DNA of 64,000 nt from Torreya grandis (Eukaryota; Streptophyta; Pinopsida; Cupressales; Taxaceae). The stretch lies in NCBI GenBank assembly GCA_037957365.1, contig JARHVA010000348.1, positions 4,934,501 to 4,998,500 on the forward strand, read 5' to 3'. Positions 31,613 through 43,180 of this stretch are shown piece after piece. The position numbers were made by a program, and so were the translations under genes. Numbering within the stretch: position 1 is the stretch's first letter; every line of letters begins with the position of its first letter. The notes beneath the pieces are model-generated. The model searched no databases and was not told the DNA's origin. It saw only the letters and a list, made by a program, of their open reading frames with translations.

Positions 31613-34423
31613 TATTGGAGAGTTTTCAATGATGCCATGGTGATGTGATGGAGGTGTTCAAGTGAGTGGATGAAATTCTTTTATAGCCTAAGTGACAATG
31701 ACAAAGTGTGCAATGTGCTTGTTCTAGTATGCTTGAAGGAGGCTTGGTTAATTTTTAGTTTTGGCATGGTTAGAGATTTCTAGAGATGATTATAGTGATT
31801 TTATAATGTGCAAGGGGTCATACACAAGTCAATAATGATTTGAGTGCTTATGTGCATGAGTGTATTTCATCTGGTTGATCATTATTTTTGTTTAGACATT
31901 TTGGGTCTAGTGCTAGAAAATCTAAGTAGGTAGTTTGATGATGTCAACATTACTACATGTGGATAATTCAAGGGGAGTTGGTCATATGGTTGTGATCAAA
32001 TTTGTTTCTAGTTACTATCTGCTAAATTTAATTCATGTAATGAATTACAATATCAGATATGTAAGTGCAAAGTTAGGCTCCCAAGTAGTTTGACAGTGTG
32101 GTAAGAAAAGCTGAGTAGGCATTTTGATGTAGTCATATTTCTCACATATGTTAGTTTCAATAGAAGTTGATCATATGTGTTTATTTAGTTTTATGCCTAG
32201 TTAATATTCACTAAATTTTAGGTCATGTGATGAAGCATGCCAAAAATTATGCATATTCAAAGTTGGCCTTCTAGGCATTTCTTAACATAGTTGGCTCCAT
32301 GGTAAAAAAAAATGAGTGAGTAGATTAATGGAATTATATCTTGCATGCATGAGGGGTCTAGGAGGAGATTGATATATGGTTAGATTATCCTATGTGAGAT
32401 CATATTGTCCAAATTTTAGATCATGCATCTAAGCACAACAAAAGCTATTGAGGTCTAAAGTTGGCTTTCCAAGAAGATAACAATGGTCCCCATACTTAGT
32501 TGATTTTGTAAGAGATAAATATTAGGACCAAATGAAGATCCAATGGTTCACAAGTGATCGTACGGATTGATCTAATGATGTTTATTGAGTCAAAAAGGTC
32601 AAAGTGATAGTTGCTTAATGATAGGTAGAGATAACAACCAAACTACTTCTAAGATTTGATGGTGAGCACGTGTTTGTACTAATCAAGATCAACAGAGTGT
32701 ATTAAGAGAAATGAGTTCAAATTGTCCAATGTTTAACACATATAAATATCAAGCTACGTATAGGAGATTGATGAAGCATGTTTGTTTCAAGATGTTAGGA
32801 AGAGGCAAAATGATGTCAAGTGTTTGAAGTTTAATATTTGGGTAGTGGTGCACTATGATTTAAAATTATAAGAATATAGATAGTTCATATTTGATCTAAT
32901 AAACAAGGACACGAGATGCATTTTAAGTGACCAAAGTTTAACTATGACCGTCTGGATTTAGATATTCAAATTTTCAAAGGAAAAACTAGTGCTCAATTTT
33001 CATGTCATATCTTTCGATCTATGTAGAATTTTCTCATGGTGTTAAAATAAATATTTTATTGGAATCCAAGGTACATCTATAAATATATATTTGAAGATTT
33101 TAAAATGTGTATAGTCAAAGATATTAAGGTTTAGAGTTGACTGTGTTGTCATACATGTTCTGCAAGTAAATCAAGAAGGGTATTTGAGTTGTGTTTGTTG
33201 GTATCTTAATGTTTTAAGATGAACTAGATATTAGAGTATGTTGTATACTCCATAAAGAACATTAGTGTACATTATGAATATTTTACCAATTATATGTAGT
33301 ATGAAAAAAGGGTTAGAATTTAACTGTGTTTTCATTTATAATGATTGTGTGTACAGAGAGGTGTTTGAGTTAATTAGGGGTTAGCATAGGAGTGTTATGA
33401 TGGATGTTGTCACTTAAAGGGGACCTATATATCATGTGACATGGTTACATATGTTGGAAAGTGTTATTGTGTTCCTAGTTTGTTTAGATAAGTGTCAAAG
33501 AGGTGAATGGGTTATTATAGGACCTAAAAGGGGACTTAGGCTTATTTAAAAGAGATTTGTGCTGTAGTGTGACCCATATAATATGCATTAAGGGTGAAGG
33601 TATATGTTGTGGATAACAAGGAATATTATGGACATGATAATTCATGAAGGCTATATACATAGTGAAACCAAATGTGATGGTTTCTAGACTTGTGTAAGGC
33701 TTGTATGTGTGGAGTATGCATTGAAGCAAATAAGAGAAGATAGGTAGTGTACCTATTAGATGATTTGATGAGAAGATTAGTTTATTGACTAAGTTTATGA
33801 CTTAAAATTCATATTTATAATTATATAAAAATGATCTTATAGGTTTTTAATTTTAGGATATGTGAAGAGGTTTGAGTGTGCATATGAGGATAGTTTGAGT
33901 GAAGAAGGAGAGAAACTATGGCATGCCTATGTGAGAGGCCTATATGAGATAGAGAGGGAGTTTGTGAAAGAGTTATAAAGTCATAGATCCATCAGTAGGT
34001 GTTGAAGACATCAGTTCTAGGGTAGAGGTGTTCACTTCAAAGGAGGGTCTAAAGGACTTAATCTTCTTTAGGGGTAGTTGCTACTTGTGAAATACGTGTT
34101 TCACTAAAGACTTTTGGTTAGGAGGACTTGATCAAGGTTTCTAGTCTAAAGGACTTAACTAGTATCTTATTTGTAATATTTTATAAGATAAGTAGTCCAT
34201 GTGTTGTAAGCTTGAGAGTGGGTTTTATTCCCCATGAGGGTTTCCCACGGGTTCTATGTGTTGTGTGTTTGATCTTGTGTATGTATTTAATGAATGAGCT
34301 CTCTTGTTAATGTTTCTTTATCAAGTTGATACATGTTGATTGTTTAATAGTTTTAAAGGATTGAAATTAAAATTGAAATATCTAGGCTCACTAATTCACC
34401 CCCTAGTTATTGTACCTCTAACA
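31608..34423 (+). mobile_element. Insertion with copia-like LTR end, possible long solo LTR
   Basis: A 2.8-kb block is bounded on both sides by TG/TA microsatellite. It starts at tgtattattgg and ends at cctctaaca (TG...CA). Near its right end a gggttttattccccatgagg block (about 34215) and an attcaccccctagtt block (34394-34408) are characteristic of the 3' part of plant Ty1/copia LTRs. There is no coding region, primer site or second LTR. It may be a solo LTR enlarged by internal repeats, or a large non-coding derivative. Assignment rests on the two end motifs and the microsatellite bracketing. Confidence 0.45.
31905..33400 (+). repeat. Degenerate ~190-bp tandem repeat
   Basis: A word like caaagttggc/ttaggct recurs at about 32069, 32257 and 32456, and related tagagttgactgtg and tagaatttaactgtg words at 33132 and 33315. 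The local periods are 185-199 bp. Between the words, matching blocks (tagttaatattc.ctaaattt..gtcatg, gtcatatggtt) confirm the first three units. Units 4-6 are too diverged to align confidently by eye. Confidence 0.55.
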
Positions 34424-34462
34424 TGTATGTATGTGTGTGTGTGGATATATATATATATATAA
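34424..34462 (+). repeat. TG/TA microsatellite, right of insertion
   Basis: Tgtatgtatgtg then (TG)n and (TA)9. It has the same two motifs as 31412-31610 on the other side of the insertion. Confidence 0.9.
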
Positions 34463-37400
34463 CCAAAAAAATACTTATGGTATATCAAAAACATTTTCAT
34501 CAAAATAATCCTCTAAAAAATTATTGCTAAATTTTTTGTTAGTTGGCATCATATAAACTACTCCAATTTGTGTAACCTAAGAGTTTTCCATAAGATAGGA
34601 TTTTTTATTTTGTTTTTTTCAATAATATTTTTTATGAAAAAGGTGACATAAACCAAGTTTAATCTACTAGTCAATTAGGTGCACAATTGGTGTTAAACCT
34701 TGTAAACTAAATTATAGTCATATGGAGAGAAAATTGTTATGAGAAAAATCATGAATGAGATGATGTCTCATGAAATGTGATGATTGTAGAGTATGAAATA
34801 GATGGATTTTCTAGTTATGATCTCAAACTCTTTGAACTAATGAAGAACATTATAACAACTTTAAAAATATGTGTGAGTTATTATATTATTCATATCATGG
34901 ATCACTATGTATGGACATGATTAAACTTATTCATTATTTTGGATATCTTAAGTAAGCTCTAATAATAATAAATTACTCCTCACAAAAAGGGGTTTATAAT
35001 TTATACACACATTTTTTTTTAAAACCAATATTATTTATTACATAAATTTTAATATTTTGTTTAATTATGTTTCATTACTTTTTTTCATAAAGTGATTGTA
35101 ATTAGTGAAATATAAAATTATAGAATAGTGGCATTAGTTGAAATGTTCAGTCCCCAACTTTATCAATTAATTGGTTCAATTAGGTATAAATTTGGATATA
35201 GAGTCATATGAAACTAATAACAACTAGGTGATTTGAATTAGGACTTACTTATACCCAATTATTGGGACTCAATTATACCCAATTGAACACCTTAGTTAAA
35301 AAATTGGTTAATTGATTCAATTAGGCATGCATTTTATTATTATTGATCCATCACACCTTTCATTTCATTTTTACTTACTTCTCCAACACCTTAATTTCTA
35401 CATAAATATGGAATATTTTAGTTTAATGGGATCCTTTTCCAATTATCCTTACAAACTAAAATCATTTCAATTCTACAAAAAAGCCATCAGGTCAAATTAT
35501 CTTGACTCCTTAGACTAAGATTGAATCTTCACAATAAAAACTTTTTCATAGAGCTCCCATGTATGTAATTTTCTCTCCACTTGTAGGTAACTAATAAACC
35601 CCCATATTACTTGAGAGGTCAAACTTGGTTTAAAGGTCTCCTTTTGGGAGGACTCATGGCTTGCTTATCCTCCTCTAAAAAATCACCTCAATTTGGTATA
35701 ATTAAAGAGAGAATCAAATTCAATATGTAGACCTAGGATTAAAGGATTCATTTATGCTAATTCAAATATGGTTATTGGAAGAACTTGAACACTTTTAATT
35801 CCCATTAAAATAAAATAAATACATTGATCTCACTTATAATGTATAGAAAAATCCTCATGGGAACCAATCAAGACTTTAAGATTCTTGTAGTATTATAGTG
35901 GTTCTTACTTAATAAATCATAGGTACACACTCCACTACAAGTCCAATATAAAATATTTTTGGTTAGATTGGCCTAGAAATATAATTTAGTCTAAAGACCA
36001 CCTCCCAAAATGTAGTGCCTTTTCATGCCTAAAATCTCAACACAAGAGCTTCACCTTTAATAAAATCCTATGAAGAGGATTACATGGTCTTAGAATATGT
36101 GAACTCTTCAAGATAGAATAAAATTTAGCAAAGCACATTCTTCTTTTTTCACTAGTTAAAAATCATTTATGGTTATGGATTCTCAAAAAGCTTAGGCTTG
36201 TTTTTTCCCCAGAATTAATTATGCCTTTGATATAAATATAGCATGTGTTTGCCTACTATGTTTTTGTCCTTAAATGAGTTACATGTGTAATGATTGTTCT
36301 CTTGAACATTTAGATGGAGAGGAATAGGATAATATTTAGAATTAAATATCTCTCTTGGAAAATACTAGACTAAAATTTTGACTTAACAATTTCAAAATAA
36401 GTCTCTTATAGGATAAAATTATCAATCAGATATATAAAAGGAAATGATAATAATATTTTTAGAAATTTTTATTTGAGAAAAGGTCCTCTATTATGGTAAA
36501 AGAGTTCATTGTATTGGTCATTAATTAGTCAAATGGGTTATTCTCAATTAGGGTTGGGTTAAGCTAAATTTTTATTTTGCATCTTATGGTAACCATAAGA
36601 TTGGTCAATTCGGATACATACTTTTTTCACCCTAAGGTTTCCTTATTTTGGTTTGCTATAGACCTTAATTCCATTTGAAACCATTAATGAATTATAGGAT
36701 AAGGTGTTGGTATAAGGGCTCAAATTAGTGATTATCCATGAAGAAAATTTATTGGAAGTTAAAGGAGAATCAATGGTGGAAATCAAGTAAATGACTAATG
36801 GCACCATTCCAAACTAAAAATTCAATTATACACTCAAAAATATTTGGTGTTATTTATTTCCAAAATATATCTCTCTTCTAATGTGAATCAAACATCTAGT
36901 TGATCTTATAAAAACTTAGAGGATTATTTATGAGTCTTCTTGGAAACTAAAGGTGCACTCCTATCTAACTAACCTAGATTGGTATAAATCAACACCGAAG
37001 ATGCTCAAATTGAAAACATTGACCATAAATCCTTTGGAAATATTTTTCTTATCAAAATATTTTTGGTTCCAATTTTATATGACCGGTTATAAATAAAGGA
37101 GTGATTATCCTAAATCAAGGATTAGATGTAGATTGTTTTATCATGATTAGTTGGTTAGTGGCACCCTTGTTACTTATTTAATATGGAACATATCAAAACA
37201 TTGAAAGGTTAGGAGACAATACTTAATTTAGATTAATTATATAATTATACCTATGTTACCTCCTCATCCATTTCAATCAAAATGTAATCACCTTAAATTT
37301 AATTTCCATCTCCTTTTCCACCACTTATCTAATTTAGTTTGATTTAACAATCTCTTAGAAAATCTACTTCACAAGTTTTAATGGTTTCCTATAAAGACAA

Positions 37401-39890
37401 CTTCCTATTCTAGGGTCATGTTTCTTCAATGAATATTTATAAGTGTTTTTATCTAGATGGTATGGGGGAGGCTATTATTGGAAAAATTTGGGCTCTAGAG
37501 ATATTGGTGATATAACTTATGTGAAATGTTCCACTAAATCCATCACAACTGAATTTTATGGATGTTTTAACTTTTTAAAATTTAATGCATCTAAACATGC
37601 TAAAATTATTGAAATTTAAATCTCATAAAATAGAACATTCCACATACAAACTAAATTCCTTAAAAAATATTGATTGCACTTAATTGATATATTATTATTA
37701 TTTTCTCACTACCTATGTAAATTAATCTAAATTAGTCTACATAAGATCTATGACTACCCAACTAAATAAATAGATTATCAAAATCTTCTAGGACTTTACT
37801 AGTGAAGCCCAAACATCGGCAATAATCAATTTTTTCCATTGTCTACTAGAACTATCTATGTATAATTTTCTAATATGTTTTACCACATATCACTACCTAT
37901 CTATCTATATGGTTCCTATGTATTGTAGAGTTTTATCCCATCTATCCTAATTGTGTCTTCATTTACCTTGAAAACCTAGATCCACTTTCAATACCGGTGT
38001 CACATCCTACTTTTCTACTGTCATATTCTAAAGGCATTTTACTATTATTAACATAATTAATTATCAAAATGTTAATTTATCAAAGGAAATTTATATATTG
38101 TAGATTGGTATAATTTATATAATATTACTTCATATGTTTATATTATTAATGGCATTAATCATCATTTGGATAAATTGATGTTATGCAGATATGGTGAATA
38201 ATTGTTATTTTACTATTTCATATAATGCAAAATTAATATCATGAATTGGATAAATATAATTTATTCATGTAGTTTTGACACAAGTGTATCCTCTCAGTGT
38301 GAGGTAAATTATTATCAAAGAGATAGATCTAGATGTGGGTTATGGACAATAGAGAGATAATCATGTGGATTGTTTTGCATTCCTTATACTTGCACTCTAG
38401 ACATATGATTTTACCCATATTTGCATCAGTATTGACCACCATTAGATGATGAACTTTCTAATTTTTATGCTCTTATCATGACTATTATAATAACTAAATC
38501 TAAGGATTCCTATAGATCATATCAATCAATATGGAAATGTGTAATTTTTATCGCATCAAATGCATATAATACCTTTCACCTTGGTTATCAATCTAATCCA
38601 CATGGTTGTTGATGAGGTATTGCCATCCTTGAGTTTTAATTATTGGACCTATCTATTATAGGTATTGTAGTAAATGATAAATACCATTTAGGTATTCTAT
38701 GATTTTTTGACGACGTCTCCAATAAAAATTGATAAACTCAAGTTATTATGCCTCTTGAGAGAGCATTGGAAAGTACAATGATTATAATTAATTTAAAATA
38801 GATATGAAATCGTTGATAAATGTTTAACCATAACAAATTATTAAAATTTCATGGAAATTATTTTTTGAACATGACAATTTTAGAGAGAAAAAAATCAAAT
38901 TATTGATATATTCATTAATCCCTCTATCAAGTCCTCTATTTAAATCAAACCACCTATTCTTTTAATGTTTCGGTGATATTTATTAACCAAACTATATAAT
39001 TTACTTACCCAACTTAGATAATAGTTATTTATAACCCATAAATTTTAAATTTAAATTTAAATTTTATAAATGGTAAAATATAAAATGTGAATTATATATT
39101 GTATTGGTTTCCAAGGAGTGATGAAAAAAATAACGGTCAAACCTAGCCAAGAAGCTAGCCAAGAAGCTACTTTTGTAATTTTTCATTGTCGGGCATTAAT
39201 TAAAAAGTAAGACTTTGACAAATATATTAATTTCATAGAGAAGATATGCTAGAAAATAATAAGGAGATGTAATAAATTTAGTTAATCATATTCAATTTTG
39301 TTGTCTATCTTACCCTATAAAGAGCCATTTGTAATGAATTTTAAGAGCATTCATGTCCTGTATAAATATGGAGAAAATGTAGTTAAAATCAATAGAGAAT
39401 ATATATTGAGAATAGCAGAGATTAGAGATGGGAGAAATGGAATAACCTAAATTTTAAGAAGTTAATATCATGTGATTGTGACACCACGTGGAGTAACAAA
39501 GAACTTTACCATCAACACTAGGTGTTAATCCCTATCATTTCATCAAAAATAAATAAATAATTTTAAATATTTGATAACTATGTGATTCTACTCAATGGCC
39601 ATAAGATCATATTTTATAACCATTTGAAGGCTGTATAATTGTATATTTTAAATCCATATGATTGTAGTTGACGGTTTTGTAACTATATTTATTGGTTGTA
39701 TAAATGTAATAAATGGATGAGGATTATTATGGGATTTCTTATGATTAAAATAGTATCAATATATTTCTTTATGTCGTGTTCTAAGGTTCCTAATATATTA
39801 GAAGTTGTAGCACATTGGCATAAATTTTGAGTTTGGATTTAAAATTGATTAATGGAATTTGGTTGATTTCTAGTGATAATTACATTTGGT
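34463..39890. other. Anonymous AT-rich stretch
   Basis: No gene or complete element is recognisable in about 5.4 kb. Small items: a 12-bp tandem duplication (agccaagaagct twice, 39144-39169), and a segment at about 39295-39470 with tataaatatggag, a taatgaatttt block and an A-rich gagaatatatattgagaat stretch that looks like the promoter/R region of a copia-type LTR. Its partner LTR and primer site were not found. Confidence 0.45.
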
Positions 39891-40119
39891 TTGTATCATT
39901 ATAATAGAAGTATTGAAAGAGTTTTTTTTTATAGATAAAGTAAATAAGAGGGTTTTTATGACTGATACAAAGTCACCTAAAATAATAATTTATCAAACCA
40001 AAACAAACATTATCTCTAGGGTGATCCTCAACTCAACTAGGACAAGCCCTCAAAAAGAAATGACATCTTCTACAATAGAAAAATATTTTCCTAAATTCAA
40101 TAAAACCTTTAAGTTTTAG
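39886..40119 (+). other. 77-codon open frame, unrecognised
   Basis: A plus-strand open frame with mixed hydrophilic composition (KSPKIIIYQTKTN..., STRTSPQKEMTSS). It has no motif that I recognise, no obvious promoter and no neighbouring element. It may be a chance frame in AT-rich DNA. Confidence 0.15.
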
Positions 40120-40504
40120 CTAAAAATTAACCTATAATCCACAAACAGAGTGCTAGCATTCAACTAAATTTTGATCACCACTAATTTTCAACCAATATTC
40201 AATCTATTTCTACCACAATGATAATGGAATAATGTCACGGCTTTGTCCATAAACTATCTTAACATTTATTTTTTTACCATAAATTATCTTTGCATTTTTT
40301 TAGTTTTACACCCATCCATCCATACCAAAATTCTTTTTCCTTGTTTTTGTTTAATATGCCAAATATTTTTAAAACAAATCTTCTAAATATATGTCAAAAT
40401 ATCCTTTCAAAGTTTGTAACTCTCACTTGATTTACAATTTATAATATATTGTCATATTATTAAAGGTGTTATGGTTCTAGGTTCTCTTAGAAATTTATAA
40501 TCCT

Positions 40505-40670
40505 TTACCAACCACAAAGATAGAAATGAAATAGTAAGTCATTTTTACCACTCATATTTCCTATTTCTTCATTAGGAAAAAATTATAAGCCAACCACAAA
40601 GATATAAATGAAACAGTAAGTCTATTTTACCACTCATATTTCCTATTTCCTTATTAAAAGTAAAATCATT
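40505..40670 (+). repeat. 82-bp tandem duplication
   Basis: The block aaccacaaagatagaaatga starts at 40510 and recurs at 40592. Both copies continue with agtaagtc...taccactcatatttcc. Identity is about 90%. No coding frame is involved. Confidence 0.85.
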
Positions 40671-41714
40671 AGATTTGTAAATGGAAAATTTCCAATTTAA
40701 ATATAATTTTTATTGTTTCTATTTTATATTTCATGTTTTATATTCTTATCCTATGTAAATTATTTGCTATGTAATTAGCTCATGAACCATACCGATATTA
40801 ACTTTATAAAATGATGATAATACTATATTACAAGTTCAAACATCATATTCTAGATCAAAATATTGAAATAAATGAATCCATTGTACTATCTTTTATATGA
40901 CTTTCAAACTTCATAAGAGTGAAGGGTCTAAACCACACATGGAAATTTTAAATATAATATATTCTCATCAGTTATCAAGCCAAGTTTGAATTTAAAATAA
41001 ATCATAAAAAATTATCATAAGTAACATAAGACAAACTATGCATTATAATGGTAACTTTTATGGTTAAAGTACAATATTATCACCCCAAGGTAAGGGTGAG
41101 ATTATTTTGACTAGTTTTATAGTGTCTATATATCCTTGATATAGTTATCGTACTCTATAAATGGTTAAGGTATAGTATAATCACATAAATTATAAGTGGA
41201 AATGACTCAGTCAAGTCAAATAAAAAAAGGTTATGTTGATATATCCATAAAATTTTATTATAGTAGTGAACATCTATTGATATTATTACGTGGTGACTTA
41301 CATGGTTAAACATGGTTTTCATATAAGTATTATGATATTAATCAACGTGAGATGTAATACCAAGATGATGCATAATATTTCATAGTAGTGAGTAATTATT
41401 ATAATGTGATCTTGAAATGCTCATTAAAGCCTAATTTTTATGAGATAATGTATTTAAGTCAATATGGTAGTGTACACACTTACCTTTACTTAGTGGGTTC
41501 ATCATGAAATTCATTATGATAAATGGATCTACAAAATGATATTAACCCTTAGCAAGTGATTTACCATGTAGTGTATGATGTAGGGTTAGGGTTACATAGA
41601 AGTAACCGGTGTACCTTTATTTATTTGGGCTACTAATTTATGATGCTTATGAGACTTAGAGGATTTATGTTATCCTTCAAGGTTTTGACTTTAACACTAA
41701 TTTTTTTTTTTAAT
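40671..41714. other. Anonymous AT-rich stretch
   Basis: I see no feature that can be supported. Confidence 0.5.
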
Positions 41715-41948
41715 TTATTTTTTAATAATTGTAAATGTTACATGGAAATAATTTACAAGAGATACATTAGGCTGGATAGCATGTGATGTAGTAATTTTAT
41801 ATAAAAACATATCATATGGGTTTATACTATAAATAAACTCTTGGATTAATTTGATAACTTGTGATGTAGTAACTTTATATAGGAACATATCATATGGGTT
41901 TATACTATAAATAAACTCTTGAATTAACTTGACTTGGGAATCAATCAC
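41715..41948 (-). other. Open frame containing a duplicated 26-residue unit
   Basis: The minus-strand frame contains KLIQEFIYSINPYDMFLYK twice, 26 residues apart, because a 78-bp segment (41780-41857) is duplicated in tandem (41858-41935). The duplication keeps the frame, and the two copies differ by only a few bases. The protein is not recognised. The ATG at 41948 precedes the first unit directly, and the frame ends in a Lys-rich tail. It may be a fragment of a retrotransposon polyprotein or a chance frame enlarged by the duplication. Confidence 0.3.
41780..41935 (+). repeat. 78-bp tandem duplication
   Basis: The word tgtgatgtag occurs at 41782 and 41860. Both copies share acatatcatatgggtttata and the following ctataaataaactcttg. 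Identity is above 90%. Confidence 0.9.
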
Positions 41949-43060
41949 ACATTGATATGCTTCTTATAAAAAAAATATGTATTTGTAATAGATGGTTTGA
42001 GTGGTCGATAAAGTGTGTTACATCAATATTTTTTGATCACCCAAATAATTTAAACATTTCATTTGTTACTTCATCAATCTTTGTGTTAGCACCTTATGAT
42101 AACATTTTATATAAGTGGCATGGACAACTACAAATTGTGTCATCATTTGTATATTATACATGGATAAAAAAACCTTCTTTAGTATTGAATGTGTTTTCTT
42201 CAACTAGGATTATGTAGACCCATAAAAATTTGGTCTTGGATAGCATAAATGACCTTAAATATATTTAAATCACAAGTTTAACTCCATGGGGTATTATAAT
42301 CTAGAAGATAAATACATCCATATAATGATCCTTTGTTTGGATATTATACTCACATATCAAATGTTGAGGATTGGAAAAAAATTATATTATGTTGGTTTAA
42401 TTGAGATTTATTAAACTTGAATATTGATTTTGGATGATGAAACTCATTGGATTATCGAGCCTTCATGTATCTCAGATTTGGATTCAAGTATAATTTACCC
42501 TAACTTAGTTTATTATCATTATATCTCATGAAATGATATCTTACCTTAAAAAGGAAGCATAGCATGATGCATTAAAAGATATTATTTTTTTGATTAATAA
42601 TTTCAACCTCTTATATATTAATTCCATCTTGACAATGTTATACTTATTGATATTAGTTCAAGATTTTTGGACATCAAAACATATTTGAAAATTGTACATC
42701 TTGTGAAAAAACATAGTTTTGTTCATCAGATTATATTCTTAGGTTACACCTTAGTTTGGTGATATGATTCATATATGGTACATGTACACCCTTATTTTTG
42801 GAATTAGCATTGGGTCCTAATTAATATGCTTAAATTCATATCATCTTATGATCAAAGATTTAGGATCTTATGCTAAAATTGAATAACATGAGAACTAGGT
42901 TAGTGTTTTAGTAGAGTCATTAATTATTTATAGTTATTAGACATAACCTAGTACTACATTTGGAATGCATATATCATTATGTATTTCATTATTGTGGGAA
43001 GTATCATGTTTTTTCTATCCATGTGGATTCTCTCTTTGATCTATTTATTTTCTAAATCTA
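41949..43060. other. Anonymous AT-rich stretch
   Basis: An 86-codon plus-strand frame (41957-42217) shows no family motif. Nothing else is supported. Confidence 0.4.
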
Positions 43061-43180
43061 GTGCCCTAGTGTAATGGTAGGTCCACTCTCAATGGATGTG
43101 AGTTCTCTGTGGGATCCAAATTTCTCTATGGTTGGAGGAAAATCCCTCCAATTATGTTCTCTCTCTTCTATTTTCTATAT
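43061..43180 (+). mobile_element. tRNA-like (SINE-type) head, Glu(CTC)-like
   Basis: At 43067-43077 tagtgtaatgg is a full match to the Pol III A-box consensus, and 45 bp downstream gggatccaaat (from 43111) is an imperfect B box. Between them tcca-ctctcaa-tgga can fold as an anticodon arm whose 7-base loop presents CTC, as in tRNA-Glu. The acceptor stem does not close, so it is not a tRNA gene. The following ggttggaggaaaatccctcc could form a small hairpin. It is best explained as a degraded tRNA-derived SINE. Confidence 0.4.

Noticed and set aside
31371..31648. Three overlapping open frames of 73-90 codons
   Set aside because: They are translations of the TG/TA microsatellite (Cys-Val and Tyr-Ile repeats) and not genes.
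39295..39470. Solo copia LTR
   Set aside because: Promoter-like and A-rich words are suggestive, but neither end, target duplication nor a second copy could be found, so it is only mentioned within the anonymous stretch.
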